Shown piece after piece: positions 27,275 to 40,227 of a stretch of 64,000 bases of DNA. Numbering within the stretch: the first letter of the stretch is position 1; each line of letters begins with the position of its first letter. The position numbers and the translations under genes are program-made. Below the pieces are notes generated by a model. The model had not been told where the DNA came from, did no database searches, and saw only the letters and a list, made by a program, of their open reading frames with translations. The stretch lies in the NCBI GenBank assembly GCA_030595795.1, contig JAUVCH010000010.1, forward strand, positions 1-64,000, given 5' to 3'. Source of the DNA: Gammaproteobacteria bacterium (lineage in GTDB: Bacteria; Pseudomonadota; Gammaproteobacteria; GCA-001735895).

Positions 27275-27518
27275 GGAATTTGCTCTGTTCTTGGTTTGAC
27301 TTGCACGTGTCTGGAACTGGGTCGTAGCCGCCGACATGCCAGGGATGACAGCTAGCCAGGCGCTTCAGAGTCAGGAATAAACCTTTGATGGAACCATGCT
27401 CATCGATTGCTTCGATCGCGTAATGCGAACAACTTGGTGTGAAACGACAGTGATGGCCTACCCAGGGGCTAAGCAAATACTGATAGAATCGAATCGGTAT
27501 GATCAGGATTTTTCGCAT
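27267..27518 (-). CDS. yidD: Membrane protein insertion efficiency factor YidD
   Basis: 83 residues matching YidD along the length: [30 protein letters not shown] and further on GGYDPVP, including the invariant cysteines. It is a small amphipathic membrane-associated protein that assists YidC-dependent insertion. It overlaps rnpA by 16 nt and yidC by 8 nt, the usual gene arrangement, which implies coupled translation. Confidence 0.95.
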   Translation of the reverse strand: MRKILIIPIRFYQYLLSPWVGHHCRFTPSCSHYAIEAIDEHGSIKGLFLTLKRLASCHPWHVGGYDPVPDTCKSNQEQSKFHG

Positions 27519-27871
27519 TGTTTGATAACGCTATTCCAATGTTTTTCCAGACTGGCATTTAATAATGTTACTTCGATATTCAAAATAGAGCGCCGTACCA
27601 TGATTACCACATCTCGATCTGGCAGCCGATCCTGATTTTTTCGAAAACTCTCTCGGAATATTCTTTTTAGCCTGTTTCTCTGAACCGCTTTTGGTATTTG
27701 CTTTTTCGCTATAGCAAAGCCTAAGCGGGGATTTAACCCTGCCTGAATTCCGACCAGTATAGTAATACTGGCATCACTCTGGCGAAAGTTATTTTGAAAT
27801 ACCTGCCTAAATTCGTTAGCGCGCGTTAATCTCAATTGCCTGGGAAAAGTTTCCCCGACCGGATTCGACAT
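27503..27871 (-). CDS. rnpA: Ribonuclease P protein component
   Basis: 122 residues. The RNA-binding signature is present ([20 protein letters not shown] and then KRIFRESFR), and the N-terminus contains [13 protein letters not shown]. It is the protein cofactor of RNase P, which matures the 5' ends of tRNAs. Its ATG lies 3 nt after the rpmH stop codon, and its 3' end overlaps yidD, so expression is tied to L34. The RNase P RNA gene is not in the window. Confidence 0.95.
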   Translation of the reverse strand: MSNPVGETFPRQLRLTRANEFRQVFQNNFRQSDASITILVGIQAGLNPRLGFAIAKKQIPKAVQRNRLKRIFRESFRKNQDRLPDRDVVIMVRRSILNIEVTLLNASLEKHWNSVIKQCEKS

Positions 27872-27874
27872 TTT

Positions 27875-28009
27875 TTAAGGTGTCAGGCGAGCTCTACCTT
27901 TAGATCGGCGTGCTTTTATAACGCTTTGCCCACCTTTAGTTTGCATGCGAGCACGAAATCCGTGCGTTCTAGCACGCTTCAGATTACTAGGTTGGAATGT
28001 ACGTTTCAT
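27875..28009 (-). CDS. rpmH: Ribosomal protein L34 (bL34)
   Basis: 44 residues, starting [18 protein letters not shown] and ending KGRARLTP, an unmistakable bL34. It has the standard length and basic composition. It is the first gene of the minus-strand origin block and is preceded by a good sigma-70 promoter at 28086-28059. The rnpA start follows after 3 nt. Confidence 0.97.
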   Translation of the reverse strand: MKRTFQPSNLKRARTHGFRARMQTKGGQSVIKARRSKGRARLTP

Positions 28010-28058
28010 GTGTGGAGCCTCGGCTTAAAACAGCCTGTCGATTTCAACAAGGCGCGAT

Positions 28059-28086
28059 ATTTTACTGTACAACCCCCACACGTCAA
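28059..28086 (-). promoter_or_regulatory. Sigma-70 promoter of rpmH-rnpA-yidD-yidC-mnmE
   Basis: On the minus strand TTGACG (28086-28081) and TAAAAT (28064-28059) are separated by 16 nt, each five of six to the consensus. The -10 box lies 49 bp before the rpmH start codon. No other candidate in the gap is as good. Confidence 0.6.
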
Positions 28087-28212
28087 TAGTTAAATCGCAT
28101 ATTCCGAAGTATTTTAATGCTATCTGCGCATTTTCTATCGCTATCGGGTAGCCAGGCTAAATTTAACTTCTCGATTATGAAAATTATTTCCGCGCACGGA
28201 CTATGCTCTGGC

Positions 28213-28228
28213 TGTGGATAAGTATAAT
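28213..28228 (+). promoter_or_regulatory. DnaA box abutting a TATAAT box upstream of dnaA
   Basis: A perfect DnaA box, TTATCCACA on the minus strand (28213-28221), ends one base before a perfect TATAAT at 28223-28228, 55 nt upstream of the dnaA start codon. No good -35 hexamer is seen. DnaA bound here would cover the promoter, which fits autorepression of dnaA. The remainder of the 273-bp rpmH-dnaA gap shows no second perfect box. Confidence 0.55.
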
Positions 28229-28282
28229 ATGGGTGCGCGTTCTAGCAGGCAAACAAACTCTAAAATCAATTTGGCGTAAACC

Positions 28283-29605
28283 TTGAATTCTATCTGGCAA
28301 CAATGCATTTCCTGTCTGGAAGGCGAAATAAGCGAACAACAGCTCAACACCTGGATATTACCCTTACAGGTCGAGCAGGAGATGAACACCCTTCAGTTGC
28401 TGGCACCCAATCGCTTCGTCATGGACTGGGTTCGCAAGCACTTCCTCGATCGAATCCGCGAACTGGTTACAAGCCTGGACGATACCAAGTCGCTAACGGT
28501 AAGCCTCGCCATAGGCTCCCAAGCCCGGCTAGCGACTCAACCCAGACCCCGGCCTGTCGAGCAGAACCAACGCCAAAATAGCCAGATCAGTGGTCTCAGT
28601 AGCAACCAGGTGTTCGGCAACTTCGTCGAGGGTAAATCAAACCAGCTGGCGCGAGCCGCATCAATACAGATTAGTAACAACCCCGGCGCTGAATATAATC
28701 CAATGTATATTTATGGCGGTGTTGGGCTTGGTAAAACGCATTTAATGCACGCTATCGGGAACCAGATCAAACAAAACAATCCTCAGGCAAACGTCTTGTA
28801 CGTAAACTGTGAGCGATTTGTTTCAGATATGGTCAAGGCCTTACAACACAGCAAAATGAATGAGTTCAAAAACTCCTACCGTAGTCTGGATGCCTTACTC
28901 GTCGATGATATTCAGTTTCTCGCTGACAAAAGCCGATCTCAGGAAGAATTTTTTCATACTTTTAATTCGCTGTACGAAGCCAGTGCGCAAATGGTCATCA
29001 CCTGTGACCGATACCCTAAGGAAATTGAAGGGCTGGAAGACCGCATTCGTTCTCGGCTAGGTTGGGGTCTTGCCGTCGATATTAAGCCCGCCGACCTCGA
29101 AACGCGGGTCGCAATCTTAAAAAGTAAAGCCGAACAGGCCAAAGTCTCAGTACCGAACGATGTTGCCTTTTTCGTGGCCGAGCGTTTTAAATCGAATATC
29201 CGTGACCTTGAGGGCGCCTTAAAGCGGGTAATCGCTCATTCTAGATTTACCGGACAGGAGATTACCCTGGAGTTCACTAGACAGGCATTGAAGGAGTTAC
29301 TCGCTGTTCAGAATAAACCCGTTACCATCGATATGATACAAAAACTGGTCGCTGAGTTTTACAAAATACGTATCGCAGACTTGTTGTCGAGTCGGCGCAA
29401 CCGCTCAATCACGCGTCCCAGGCAATTAGCTATGGCACTAGCTAAAGATTTAACCCGACATAGTTTGCCAGAAATAGGCAACGCCTTTGGTGGTAGAGAT
29501 CATACGACAGTATTACACGCCTGTAGAAAAATCGTTGAATTACGCCGCGAAGATCAACGTATAGATGAAGATTACGTGAACTTACACCACATTCTGAGTA
29601 ATTAA
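28283..29605 (+). CDS. dnaA: Chromosomal replication initiator DnaA
   Basis: 440 residues. Domain I begins [16 protein letters not shown]. The AAA+ domain has Walker [16 protein letters not shown] near residues 145-160 and Walker [13 protein letters not shown]. Domain IV carries the DnaA signature [16 protein letters not shown] and [15 protein letters not shown]. The start must be TTG at 28283: an in-frame TAA lies one codon upstream at 28277, and the next ATG is 34 codons in, inside domain I. It opens and loads the origin. It heads the plus-strand block dnaA-dnaN-recF-gyrB and is divergent from rpmH. Confidence 0.97.
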   Translation: MNSIWQQCISCLEGEISEQQLNTWILPLQVEQEMNTLQLLAPNRFVMDWVRKHFLDRIRELVTSLDDTKSLTVSLAIGSQARLATQPRPRPVEQNQRQNSQISGLSSNQVFGNFVEGKSNQLARAASIQISNNPGAEYNPMYIYGGVGLGKTHLMHAIGNQIKQNNPQANVLYVNCERFVSDMVKALQHSKMNEFKNSYRSLDALLVDDIQFLADKSRSQEEFFHTFNSLYEASAQMVITCDRYPKEIEGLEDRIRSRLGWGLAVDIKPADLETRVAILKSKAEQAKVSVPNDVAFFVAERFKSNIRDLEGALKRVIAHSRFTGQEITLEFTRQALKELLAVQNKPVTIDMIQKLVAEFYKIRIADLLSSRRNRSITRPRQLAMALAKDLTRHSLPEIGNAFGGRDHTTVLHACRKIVELRREDQRIDEDYVNLHHILSN

Positions 29606-29690
29606 GCCACAATAATGTTTGAGACTAACCCAAACTGGCTATTTCTCTTAGACTATTCATGGTATTTTACTAGCGATATTGTGCACAGCT

Positions 29691-29699
29691 TGTGGATAA
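29691..29699 (-). other. DnaA box
   Basis: TTATCCACA on the minus strand, a perfect consensus 9-mer, in the dnaA-dnaN gap. Confidence 0.75.
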
Positions 29700-29736
29700 A
29701 AAAGTAATTAATTTAAGGAGCTATTTTATTCTACTT

Positions 29737-29745
29737 TTATTCACA
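29737..29745 (+). other. DnaA box
   Basis: TTATTCACA on the plus strand matches TTWTNCACA. It lies 38 bp from the first box and just left of the A+T-rich tract. Confidence 0.6.
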
Positions 29746-29871
29746 GCTTACCAAATGGCTACGGACAGTATTAATTCGCTAAAATATCAACTAAGATATT
29801 GATATATAAAGAAAAAAAGCATTTTTAAACAAATTTAGCATATGCTAATAACAACAGTTATTTATATATAA

Positions 29872-30972
29872 ATGAAAACTATTATTAACAGAGAGCACAT
29901 ACTAACACCCCTCCAGCACGTCATAGGGGCGGTTGAACGTAGACAGACATTACCAATACTAGGAAATGTTTTGCTTAAATCTATTTCTGGGTCTTTAACA
30001 CTTACCGCGACGGATCTTGAAATAGAAATGGTATCAACAGTAGAATCGCCATCTGCGGAAGATTTCCAGACGACATTGCCTGCACGGAAATTGCTAGATA
30101 TCTGTAAAGCCTTGCCCGATGGTTCCGAGATAGAATTTAATATCGAAGAAAACAAAGTTACGCTTATTTCTGGACGAAGTCGATTTTCACTCGCCTCGTT
30201 ACCGGCGAGTGATTTTCCCGGGCTCGATGAAATAGATGCCCAGCAGTCTTTTACCTTACCTCAAAAACAGTTTAAGGCGCTTTTTGATAACACTGGGTTC
30301 GCAATGGCTCAGCAAGATGTACGTTACTATCTAAATGGGATTCTGGTAGAAATATCATCTGATAAACTGAAACTGGTCGCCACCGATGGACACCGGCTGG
30401 CTTTAAGTGAATTCAAAACAAATATAGATTTAAATGTCGATAAGCAGATTATTATCCCGCGAAAAGGTGTGCTTGAACTATCCCGTTTGCTCGAAAATAC
30501 GGATAGTGAAGCAAAGATAACTCTGTCACAGAATCATATTCGAGTAGAGACTGATACTCTGACATTCACTTCAAAGCTAATCGATGGGAAATTTCCCGAC
30601 TACAAACGAGTCATCCCGGTTGATGGAAACAAAGTTCTCCAGGTGAACAGAGAAGCATTGAAAAATTCTATGAATCGTATTGCCATATTGTCGAATGAAA
30701 AATACCGAGGAATTCGCTTAACACTTTCATCTGGAAATTTGTCGATTCAGGCAAATAACCCCGATCAGGAAGAAGCCGAAGAAGAAATTTCGGTGATTTA
30801 TGATGATACCGAAATGGAAATTGGATTTAACGTAACCTATTTAATCGATGTGCTTAATGTGCTCGACTCAGAGAATGTTTTTATCAAACTCAAAGATGCG
30901 AATAGTAGTTGTATCATGAGTGAAAGTGAAGATTCATTGAACGTGTATGTTGTTATGCCCATGCGTTTATAA
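29872..30972 (+). CDS. dnaN: DNA polymerase III beta clamp
   Basis: 366 residues, the sliding clamp, with three repeats of the clamp fold. Recognisable blocks include MKTIINREHILTPLQHVIGA, LPILGNVLLK, VATDGHRLA and the C-terminal YVVMPMRL, which builds the partner-binding pocket. It tethers DNA polymerase III to the template. No Shine-Dalgarno sequence is visible in the A+T-rich leader. It is 18 bp upstream of recF. Confidence 0.97.
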   Translation: MKTIINREHILTPLQHVIGAVERRQTLPILGNVLLKSISGSLTLTATDLEIEMVSTVESPSAEDFQTTLPARKLLDICKALPDGSEIEFNIEENKVTLISGRSRFSLASLPASDFPGLDEIDAQQSFTLPQKQFKALFDNTGFAMAQQDVRYYLNGILVEISSDKLKLVATDGHRLALSEFKTNIDLNVDKQIIIPRKGVLELSRLLENTDSEAKITLSQNHIRVETDTLTFTSKLIDGKFPDYKRVIPVDGNKVLQVNREALKNSMNRIAILSNEKYRGIRLTLSSGNLSIQANNPDQEEAEEEISVIYDDTEMEIGFNVTYLIDVLNVLDSENVFIKLKDANSSCIMSESEDSLNVYVVMPMRL

Positions 30973-30990
30973 ACGCCATATATCAATGAT

Positions 30991-34475
<3,485 letters not shown>

Positions 34476-34526
34476 ATCATTAAGCAATGCTGATTCGTGC
34501 TTACTAAACTCGCTTGAGACAATGCC

Positions 34527-36566
34527 TTGGATAATCCGTTATTAGAGACAGCTAGCCTGCCGGCATTTAGACAAATCAAGCCGGAACATATAAAGGCTGC
34601 TGTTGAACAGATTATTGCTGATAACAATACTGCAATCGGCGAGCTTATCGACCAGTCTGAACCAGACTGGAATAATCTGGTAAACCCACTATCTTTACTT
34701 GAAGACCGTCTGAATAAAGCCTGGTCACCGATTAGACATTTAAACTCGGTTAAGGCTAGCGACGACTTGCGTAGCGCATATAACGAATGCTTACCCCTGC
34801 TTAGCGAATATGCCACAAATATAAGCCAGAATCGCGATCTGTTTGACAGGTTTAATAGCATCGCTCAATCGGCGGGCTATGCTGAACTCGATATTCCACA
34901 GAAGAAAGCTCTGGATGACACGCTGAAACACTTTCGCCTGGGTGGGGTAGATCTGACAGGGGAGGCACGCACACGGTATCAGCAGTTGCAAAAAGAACTC
35001 TCGGAGCTGGAATCCAGTTTTGAAAATAATCTGCTCGATGCCAGTCAATCCTGGGAAAAAAGTGTTCAGCATGAAGAACAGCTAAAGGGCATGCCATCCT
35101 ACGCAATTTCGATGTTAAGGCAGCTTGCTGAACAAAAGGATAATACGGGATATCGGTTAACATTGGATATGCCCTGTTACATCGCGGTGATTACCTATGC
35201 GGATGCCCGTGAATTGCGAAAAGAAATATATCAGGCCTACACTACACGAGCTTCTGATCAGGGAATTACCGATAAAAAGTGGGATAATGCATCGAACATG
35301 ATGCATATTGTCGCTAAAAGACAGGAAAAGGCCAAAATTTTAGGATTTAGGAATTATGCCGATTATTCCCTGGAAACCAAAATGGCGGGATCGGTAGACG
35401 AGGTAATTGAGTTTTTGCTAGATCTCGCGCGGCAATCAAAGTCAGCGGCCATGAAAGAAGTAGCGGAGCGGCAAACTTACGCCGAATCATTAGGGTTCGA
35501 AGGCGAACTGCAAGCCTGGGATTATTCCTACTATAGTGAAAAACTAAAACAACATCGCTACCAGATATCCGACGAAGACCTTAAACCTTATTTTTCTGAT
35601 GAGCGAGTTATTAGCGGTTTGTTTGAAATCGTGAAAACCCTGTATCGGATCGATATTAGACAAATCGAAAATTCGATCGAGACATGGAATAACAGCGTAC
35701 GTTTTTATCAAATTCACGACGCTAGTGGCGATATTATCGGCCAGTTCTACCTCGATCTGTATGCGCGCGAAAACAAGCGAGGTGGCGCATGGATGGACGA
35801 GTGTATCAATCGATATCGAATCGATGAGAAACTACAGCTACCCGTCGCTTACCTAACCTGTAATTTAACGCCACCGATCGGTGATAGCCCTGCGCTATTC
35901 ACCCACGACGAAGTTATCACGCTGTTTCACGAATTCGGTCATGGCCTGCATCATATGCTGACTAAAATTGATGTACCCGATGTCGCTGGCATCAATGGTG
36001 TGGAATGGGATGCGGTGGAGTTACCTAGCCAGTTCATGGAAAATTTTTGTTGGCAGAAGCCAGCCTTACATTTATTTGCCAAACACCATCAAACTGGGGA
36101 AATTTTGCCCGATGAGCTATTCGATAAAATGACGGCAGCGAAAAACTTCCAGTCGGCGTTGCAAATGCTGCGCCAAATTGAATTTTCTCTATTTGATATT
36201 AAATTACACCAGGATACTGAGCTTAGTTCGGCGCAACAAATTCAGGATATTCTGAACCAGGTTCGTGAACAGGTTTCTGTGGTAGATACACCTGAAACCA
36301 ATCGATTTCAGAATGGCTTCTCGCATATTTTTGCAGGCGGCTATGCCGCAGGTTATTATAGTTATAAATGGGCCGAGGTTTTATCTGCCGATGCTTTTTC
36401 TGCATTTGAAGAAGAGGGGATTTTCAATGTGGAAACGGGACGCAGGTTCCTCGACTGTATACTAGAAAAAGGAGGTTCACGACCAGCGATAGAGTCATTT
36501 TGTTGTTTCCGTGGTCGGGAACCCGATATTGAAGCGCTGCTACGTCATAGCGGCATAACCAGTTAG
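34527..36566 (+). CDS. prlC: Oligopeptidase A (M3 metallopeptidase)
   Basis: 679 residues aligning with E. coli PrlC from its first residues (MDNPLLETASLPAF). The zinc motif HEFGH is at 468-472 in LFHEFGHGLHHML, with the downstream Glu ligand in GVEWDAVELPSQFMENF. It is a cytoplasmic peptidase that degrades signal peptides and short peptides. The start is a TTG: an in-frame TGA sits four codons upstream (34515) and the nearby ATG at 34522 is out of frame. Confidence 0.95.
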   Translation: MDNPLLETASLPAFRQIKPEHIKAAVEQIIADNNTAIGELIDQSEPDWNNLVNPLSLLEDRLNKAWSPIRHLNSVKASDDLRSAYNECLPLLSEYATNISQNRDLFDRFNSIAQSAGYAELDIPQKKALDDTLKHFRLGGVDLTGEARTRYQQLQKELSELESSFENNLLDASQSWEKSVQHEEQLKGMPSYAISMLRQLAEQKDNTGYRLTLDMPCYIAVITYADARELRKEIYQAYTTRASDQGITDKKWDNASNMMHIVAKRQEKAKILGFRNYADYSLETKMAGSVDEVIEFLLDLARQSKSAAMKEVAERQTYAESLGFEGELQAWDYSYYSEKLKQHRYQISDEDLKPYFSDERVISGLFEIVKTLYRIDIRQIENSIETWNNSVRFYQIHDASGDIIGQFYLDLYARENKRGGAWMDECINRYRIDEKLQLPVAYLTCNLTPPIGDSPALFTHDEVITLFHEFGHGLHHMLTKIDVPDVAGINGVEWDAVELPSQFMENFCWQKPALHLFAKHHQTGEILPDELFDKMTAAKNFQSALQMLRQIEFSLFDIKLHQDTELSSAQQIQDILNQVREQVSVVDTPETNRFQNGFSHIFAGGYAAGYYSYKWAEVLSADAFSAFEEEGIFNVETGRRFLDCILEKGGSRPAIESFCCFRGREPDIEALLRHSGITS

Positions 36567-36572
36567 AAAATT

Positions 36573-37220
36573 ATGAGCAGAAAATTAATTGGAAGCATCT
36601 TAATAGCATTGATGGTCGGTAACGCGCAGGCGCAGACGAACGATAACCTACAGGAGCGATACGTCACCGATCAGTTACGCCTGTCTTTATACGAGCAGGC
36701 CGATCAGCGGAGCAAGGTCATCCAGCTACTTAGCTCGGGCGACAAACTCGTGGTTGATGAAATTGCGGGCCCCTACGCTAGCGTTTTAACTTCTCAGGGA
36801 AATCGTGGTTGGGTGAAACGAGGTTTCCTGGTTTCCGACCCGACAGCGGGATTGTTACTGGCAGAAATGGATAAGAAAAATAAGAAACTCGAGCAGGAGC
36901 TAGAAAGACTGGCCAATAGCAAAACAGTAATCGAACAATACGAAAGTGACATGAATGCGATGAACGAGAAACTCCAGTCGCTAGAAGCCGAGGCGGAAAA
37001 TGCCCAACAGACCGTTATCGATCTGAGAAAACGGGCCGAAGAGAAAATTCAACAGGAAAAAGCCAAACCTGCATTAGCTATGTTTGTCAATATGGGCACG
37101 ATTTATTGGCAATATATCGCGCTAGTCTGCGCAATTATCGTATTACTCGGCTTTTACGTTGGTAAATCTGTGACGCAATCGTCGATTAGAAGGAAGTTTC
37201 ATGGCATTAAAGTCTGGTAA
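36573..37220 (+). CDS. SH3-domain envelope protein (TIGR04211/YgiM-like)
   Basis: 215 residues. A signal peptide (about 1-20, ending AQA) is followed by a bacterial SH3 domain (about 28-90, RYVTDQLRLSLYEQADQRSK through GNRGWVKRGFLV). Next comes a long coiled coil (about 97-165, rich in E, K, Q and L), then one transmembrane helix (about 178-197, YIALVCAIIVLLGFYVG) and a short basic tail. This is the layout of the YgiM/TIGR04211 family, thought to sit in the periplasm anchored to the inner membrane. Its role is unknown. It lies 6 bp after prlC, so it is probably cotranscribed. Confidence 0.85.
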   Translation: MSRKLIGSILIALMVGNAQAQTNDNLQERYVTDQLRLSLYEQADQRSKVIQLLSSGDKLVVDEIAGPYASVLTSQGNRGWVKRGFLVSDPTAGLLLAEMDKKNKKLEQELERLANSKTVIEQYESDMNAMNEKLQSLEAEAENAQQTVIDLRKRAEEKIQQEKAKPALAMFVNMGTIYWQYIALVCAIIVLLGFYVGKSVTQSSIRRKFHGIKVW

Positions 37221-37258
37221 GACCTTTTTAAAGATACGACTGAATTGCCTAGAGTATT

Positions 37259-38734
37259 ATGGCTTATCGTGACCTCCGGGAATTTATCGAGCAACTGGAA
37301 AAAGTCGGCGACTTAAAACGCATCCCGCAAAAAGTTGATCCAAATCTTGAGATTACCGAAGTCAGTGATCGAACCCTTCGAGCGAAGGGCCCGGCGTTGC
37401 TATTCGAGCAGGCTGGCGAAAGTGATATCCCCCTGCTGGCAAATCTTTTTGGTACCGAGCAACGAGTTGCCCAGGCCATGGGCAAAAGCCAGGCTGAATC
37501 TCTGCGAGAAATAGGGCGCCTGCTGGCATTTTTGAAAGAGCCAGAACCACCCAGGGGATTTAGAGAAGCGCTGAAAACCCTGCCTATATATAAAAAAGTA
37601 CTGGATATGTCGCCCAGGCAGGTGAAAAATCCAAAATGCCAACAAATAATCTTCAAAGGAGGTGAAGTCGACCTGGGGATTTTGCCGATACAAACCTGTT
37701 GGCCGGGAGACGCGGGGGCGTTGATTACCTGGGGGTTGGTGGCAACGCGAGGCCCACTTAAAACCCGCGATAATCTCGGTATATATCGCCAACAGGTTAT
37801 CGCTAAAAATAAGGTTATTATGCGCTGGCTTTCGCAAAGAGGAGGTGCTCTCGATTATAAAGAATGGCGACAGCAGAACGGCGATCAACCCTTCCCGATT
37901 TCGGTGGTATTGGGTTGCGATCCGGCAACGATTCTGGCTGCGGTCACACCGATACCCGATACCCTGTCAGAATATGCTTTTGCCGGACTCCTGCGTGGCG
38001 GTAAAACCGAGGTAGCCAAGTCGCTACTCTCCGATTTACTGGTTCCAGCCAGGGCAGAGATAATTCTAGAAGGGCTTATCTATGCGGGAGATGAAGCGGT
38101 GGAAGGGCCATTCGGCGATCACACGGGTTATTACAACGAAACCGAAAAATTTCCAGTGTTCACCATTGAAGCAATGACGATGCGGGAAAAGCCGATTTAC
38201 CACAGCACTTATACCGGCAGACCACCAGATGAACCGTCAGTGTTAGGGTTGGCGCTTAACGAAGTTTTTATCCCAATATTGCAAAAGCAATTTCCGGAAA
38301 TCACTGACTTTTATCTACCCGCCGAAGGTTGCTCTTATCGCGTCGCGGTCGTCAGCATGAAGAAACAGTATCCTGGACATGCCAAACGCGTGATGATGGG
38401 TGTCTGGTCTTTTCTTCGACAGTTTATGTATACCAAGTTCGTGATTGTTGTCGATGACGATATCGATGCGCGGTGTTGGGAGGATGTGATCTGGGCAATC
38501 GCTACCCGCGTTGACCCGGCACGAGATACTACTATCATCGAAAATACACCCATCGACTACCTGGATTTTGCCTCACCCGTTTCGGGCCTTGGTTCAAAAA
38601 TGGGTCTCGATGCTACCAATAAACTGCCTGGTGAAACCTCACGCGAATGGGGGACGCCTATCGAAATGGACCCTGCTGTGGTTAAAAGAATCGACGAAAT
38701 ATGGGATGAACTGGGTATAGACAGAGACGAATAA
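37259..38734 (+). CDS. ubiD: 4-hydroxy-3-polyprenylbenzoate decarboxylase UbiD
   Basis: 491 residues of the UbiD family at the usual length, starting [20 protein letters not shown]. It contains the prenylated-FMN/metal-binding segments ([35 protein letters not shown]) and the conserved Glu in PEITDFYLP. It decarboxylates the prenylated ring in ubiquinone synthesis using prenyl-FMN made by UbiX, which is not in the window. It follows the SH3 gene in the same direction. Confidence 0.95.
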   Translation: MAYRDLREFIEQLEKVGDLKRIPQKVDPNLEITEVSDRTLRAKGPALLFEQAGESDIPLLANLFGTEQRVAQAMGKSQAESLREIGRLLAFLKEPEPPRGFREALKTLPIYKKVLDMSPRQVKNPKCQQIIFKGGEVDLGILPIQTCWPGDAGALITWGLVATRGPLKTRDNLGIYRQQVIAKNKVIMRWLSQRGGALDYKEWRQQNGDQPFPISVVLGCDPATILAAVTPIPDTLSEYAFAGLLRGGKTEVAKSLLSDLLVPARAEIILEGLIYAGDEAVEGPFGDHTGYYNETEKFPVFTIEAMTMREKPIYHSTYTGRPPDEPSVLGLALNEVFIPILQKQFPEITDFYLPAEGCSYRVAVVSMKKQYPGHAKRVMMGVWSFLRQFMYTKFVIVVDDDIDARCWEDVIWAIATRVDPARDTTIIENTPIDYLDFASPVSGLGSKMGLDATNKLPGETSREWGTPIEMDPAVVKRIDEIWDELGIDRDE

Positions 38735-38836
38735 CAGGTTTTAATCATCATTTGTTCGGGTTCTGGGTCAGCTACTTTGCACCGGCGCCCAAATTCAGGG
38801 ATAATTTGAGAAAGAATTAGACAGGGGAGTGAATTA

Positions 38837-39487
38837 ATGCGATCAATTATGGTGCTAAATTCAAAAGGTGGCTCGGGCAAAAGCACGCTTTCGACTAATT
38901 TGGCAAGTTACTATGCCTCGCAGGGTAATAGAGTGCTCCTGGTCGATTTTGATCCCCAATTGTCCAGCCTCGACTGGCTTGCCGCCAGGAGTAGTGGCCG
39001 AAAATCGATTACAGGAGTCGATGCATCGAAAGGCAATTATCGCGCGCCTAGAAATGTAGATTATATTATATATGACACCCCTGCCGCAGTTCACGGCAAC
39101 GAGCTGAACGCTTATCTGAGACGCGCACAAAGCATTATTATTCCCGTATTACCTTCCCCTATCGATATGCGCGCTGCAACACCGTTTATTCAGAAAGTCC
39201 TGGCCAATGGTCGTGTCGCCCGTAAAGAATGCCGAATCGCACTGGTCGCTAACCGCTGCCGCGAAAACACCAATGTTTACCATCAACTCGACGGCTATCT
39301 TAAAAAGGTTCGCAAAGCGCCTTTTATCAGCGTCTTACGTGAAACCCAAAACTACAATAAGGCCGCAGAGCGAGGTTTGGGCATATTTGAACTCGCACCC
39401 TATCTGGCTACACGGGATCGGGACCAGTGGGAACCGATCATCAAGTGGTTGAATAGCAAACGCAGCATGCCAGCTAATTTGCGGTAG
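38837..39487 (+). CDS. Orphan ParA-family ATPase
   Basis: 216 residues. A deviant Walker A, NSKGGSGKSTLSTNLA (signature Lys at residue 10, core GGSGKST at 11-17), is followed by LLVDFDPQ and the Walker B-like YIIYDTPAA. It is shorter than chromosomal ParA (about 260) and no parB follows. It therefore resembles the single ParA/MinD-like proteins that position cellular structures. AGGGGAG precedes the ATG. The racemase gene is convergent 3 bp away. The cargo is unknown; two parS-type sites lie 7 kb to the left, but a link to them is not shown. Confidence 0.82.
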   Translation: MRSIMVLNSKGGSGKSTLSTNLASYYASQGNRVLLVDFDPQLSSLDWLAARSSGRKSITGVDASKGNYRAPRNVDYIIYDTPAAVHGNELNAYLRRAQSIIIPVLPSPIDMRAATPFIQKVLANGRVARKECRIALVANRCRENTNVYHQLDGYLKKVRKAPFISVLRETQNYNKAAERGLGIFELAPYLATRDRDQWEPIIKWLNSKRSMPANLR

Positions 39488-39490
39488 TGA

Positions 39491-40183
39491 TTAATCCAGG
39501 GCTCTATTGACAGCCAGTTGCGCATGAATCGAAGTCGTGTCGTAGAGTTTGATTTTGGTATCCTTTTGACCCACCAGCATACAGATTTCGGTACAACCCA
39601 GGATAATGGCCTGACAGCCGCGCTGTTCCAGCCGATCGATAACATCGAGGTAAATTTTCTTAGATTCTGAACGAACATCACCTAAAATAAGTTGATGGTA
39701 AATTATATCGTGAACATACTTGCGGTCATCGGAGTCCGGGACCAGGACCTCAATGCCATAATGTTCATTAATTCGAGCCTTGTAAAAGTTCTGCTCCATA
39801 GTAAAAGCCGTACCGAGTAATCCAACCCGTCTGATACTGTCTGCCCGCATAACTTCACCGGTGGCATCGGCAATATGCAATAAAGGGATTTCGACAGCGG
39901 CCGTTACCGAACTGGCAACCCTATGCATTGTATTAGTACAAATTAGAAAAAAGTCTGCACCACCAGCTTCTAGTGATTGCGCAGCAGAGGCGAGTATTTT
40001 CCCGGTAGCATCCCAGTCTCCGGCGTGTTGTAATTCTTCAATTGGTGAAAAGTCGACGCTATAAAGTAGGATTTTGGCTGAATGTAAACCACCTAATCGA
40101 TCCCTGATGCCCTCGTTAATCTGACGATAATAAAATTCGGTGCTTTCCCAGCTCATACCACCGATTAAGCCTATTGTTTTCAT
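39491..40183 (-). CDS. Aspartate/glutamate racemase family protein (YgeA/RacX type)
   Basis: 230 residues starting MKTIGLIGGMSWESTEFYYR, typical of the YgeA/RacX branch. Both catalytic cysteines of the cofactor-independent racemases are present: Cys82 in CTNTMH and Cys197 in LGCTEI. The reaction is probably racemisation of an amino acid; broad substrate range is known for YgeA. It makes a D-amino acid in the cytoplasm. It is convergent with the orphan ParA gene and divergent from the DUF2835 gene. Confidence 0.88.
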   Translation of the reverse strand: MKTIGLIGGMSWESTEFYYRQINEGIRDRLGGLHSAKILLYSVDFSPIEELQHAGDWDATGKILASAAQSLEAGGADFFLICTNTMHRVASSVTAAVEIPLLHIADATGEVMRADSIRRVGLLGTAFTMEQNFYKARINEHYGIEVLVPDSDDRKYVHDIIYHQLILGDVRSESKKIYLDVIDRLEQRGCQAIILGCTEICMLVGQKDTKIKLYDTTSIHAQLAVNRALD

Positions 40184-40227
40184 TTTCTCAGTCTCCGAGC
40201 TGTTTCCGGCATGTTAGCATCTAAGAC

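Larger units (their letters stand above)
29606..29871. other. Candidate replication origin (dnaA-dnaN gap)
   Basis: This 266-bp gap contains two exact matches to the DnaA box pattern TTWTNCACA, at 29691-29699 (reverse) and 29737-29745 (forward). A weaker one-mismatch box TTGTGCACA lies near 29679-29687. To their right is a very A+T-rich stretch (about 29776-29871) with the inverted repeat ATATCAA/TTGATAT at 29784-29805 and the perfect palindrome TTAGCATATGCTAA at 29835-29848. Boxes beside an easily melted tract is the layout of a bacterial oriC. No GATC site is seen in the gap. The rpmH-dnaA gap, with one box, is the alternative or a second half of the origin. Confidence 0.55.

Noticed and set aside
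27301-27320. CACGTG core inside yidD considered as a third parS site
   Set aside because: Only the central six bases agree; the flanks do not match the 16-bp consensus.
38837-39487. ParA considered as evidence of an integrated plasmid
   Set aside because: There is no parB, replication gene, integrase or attachment repeat nearby, and the flanking genes are chromosomal housekeeping genes.
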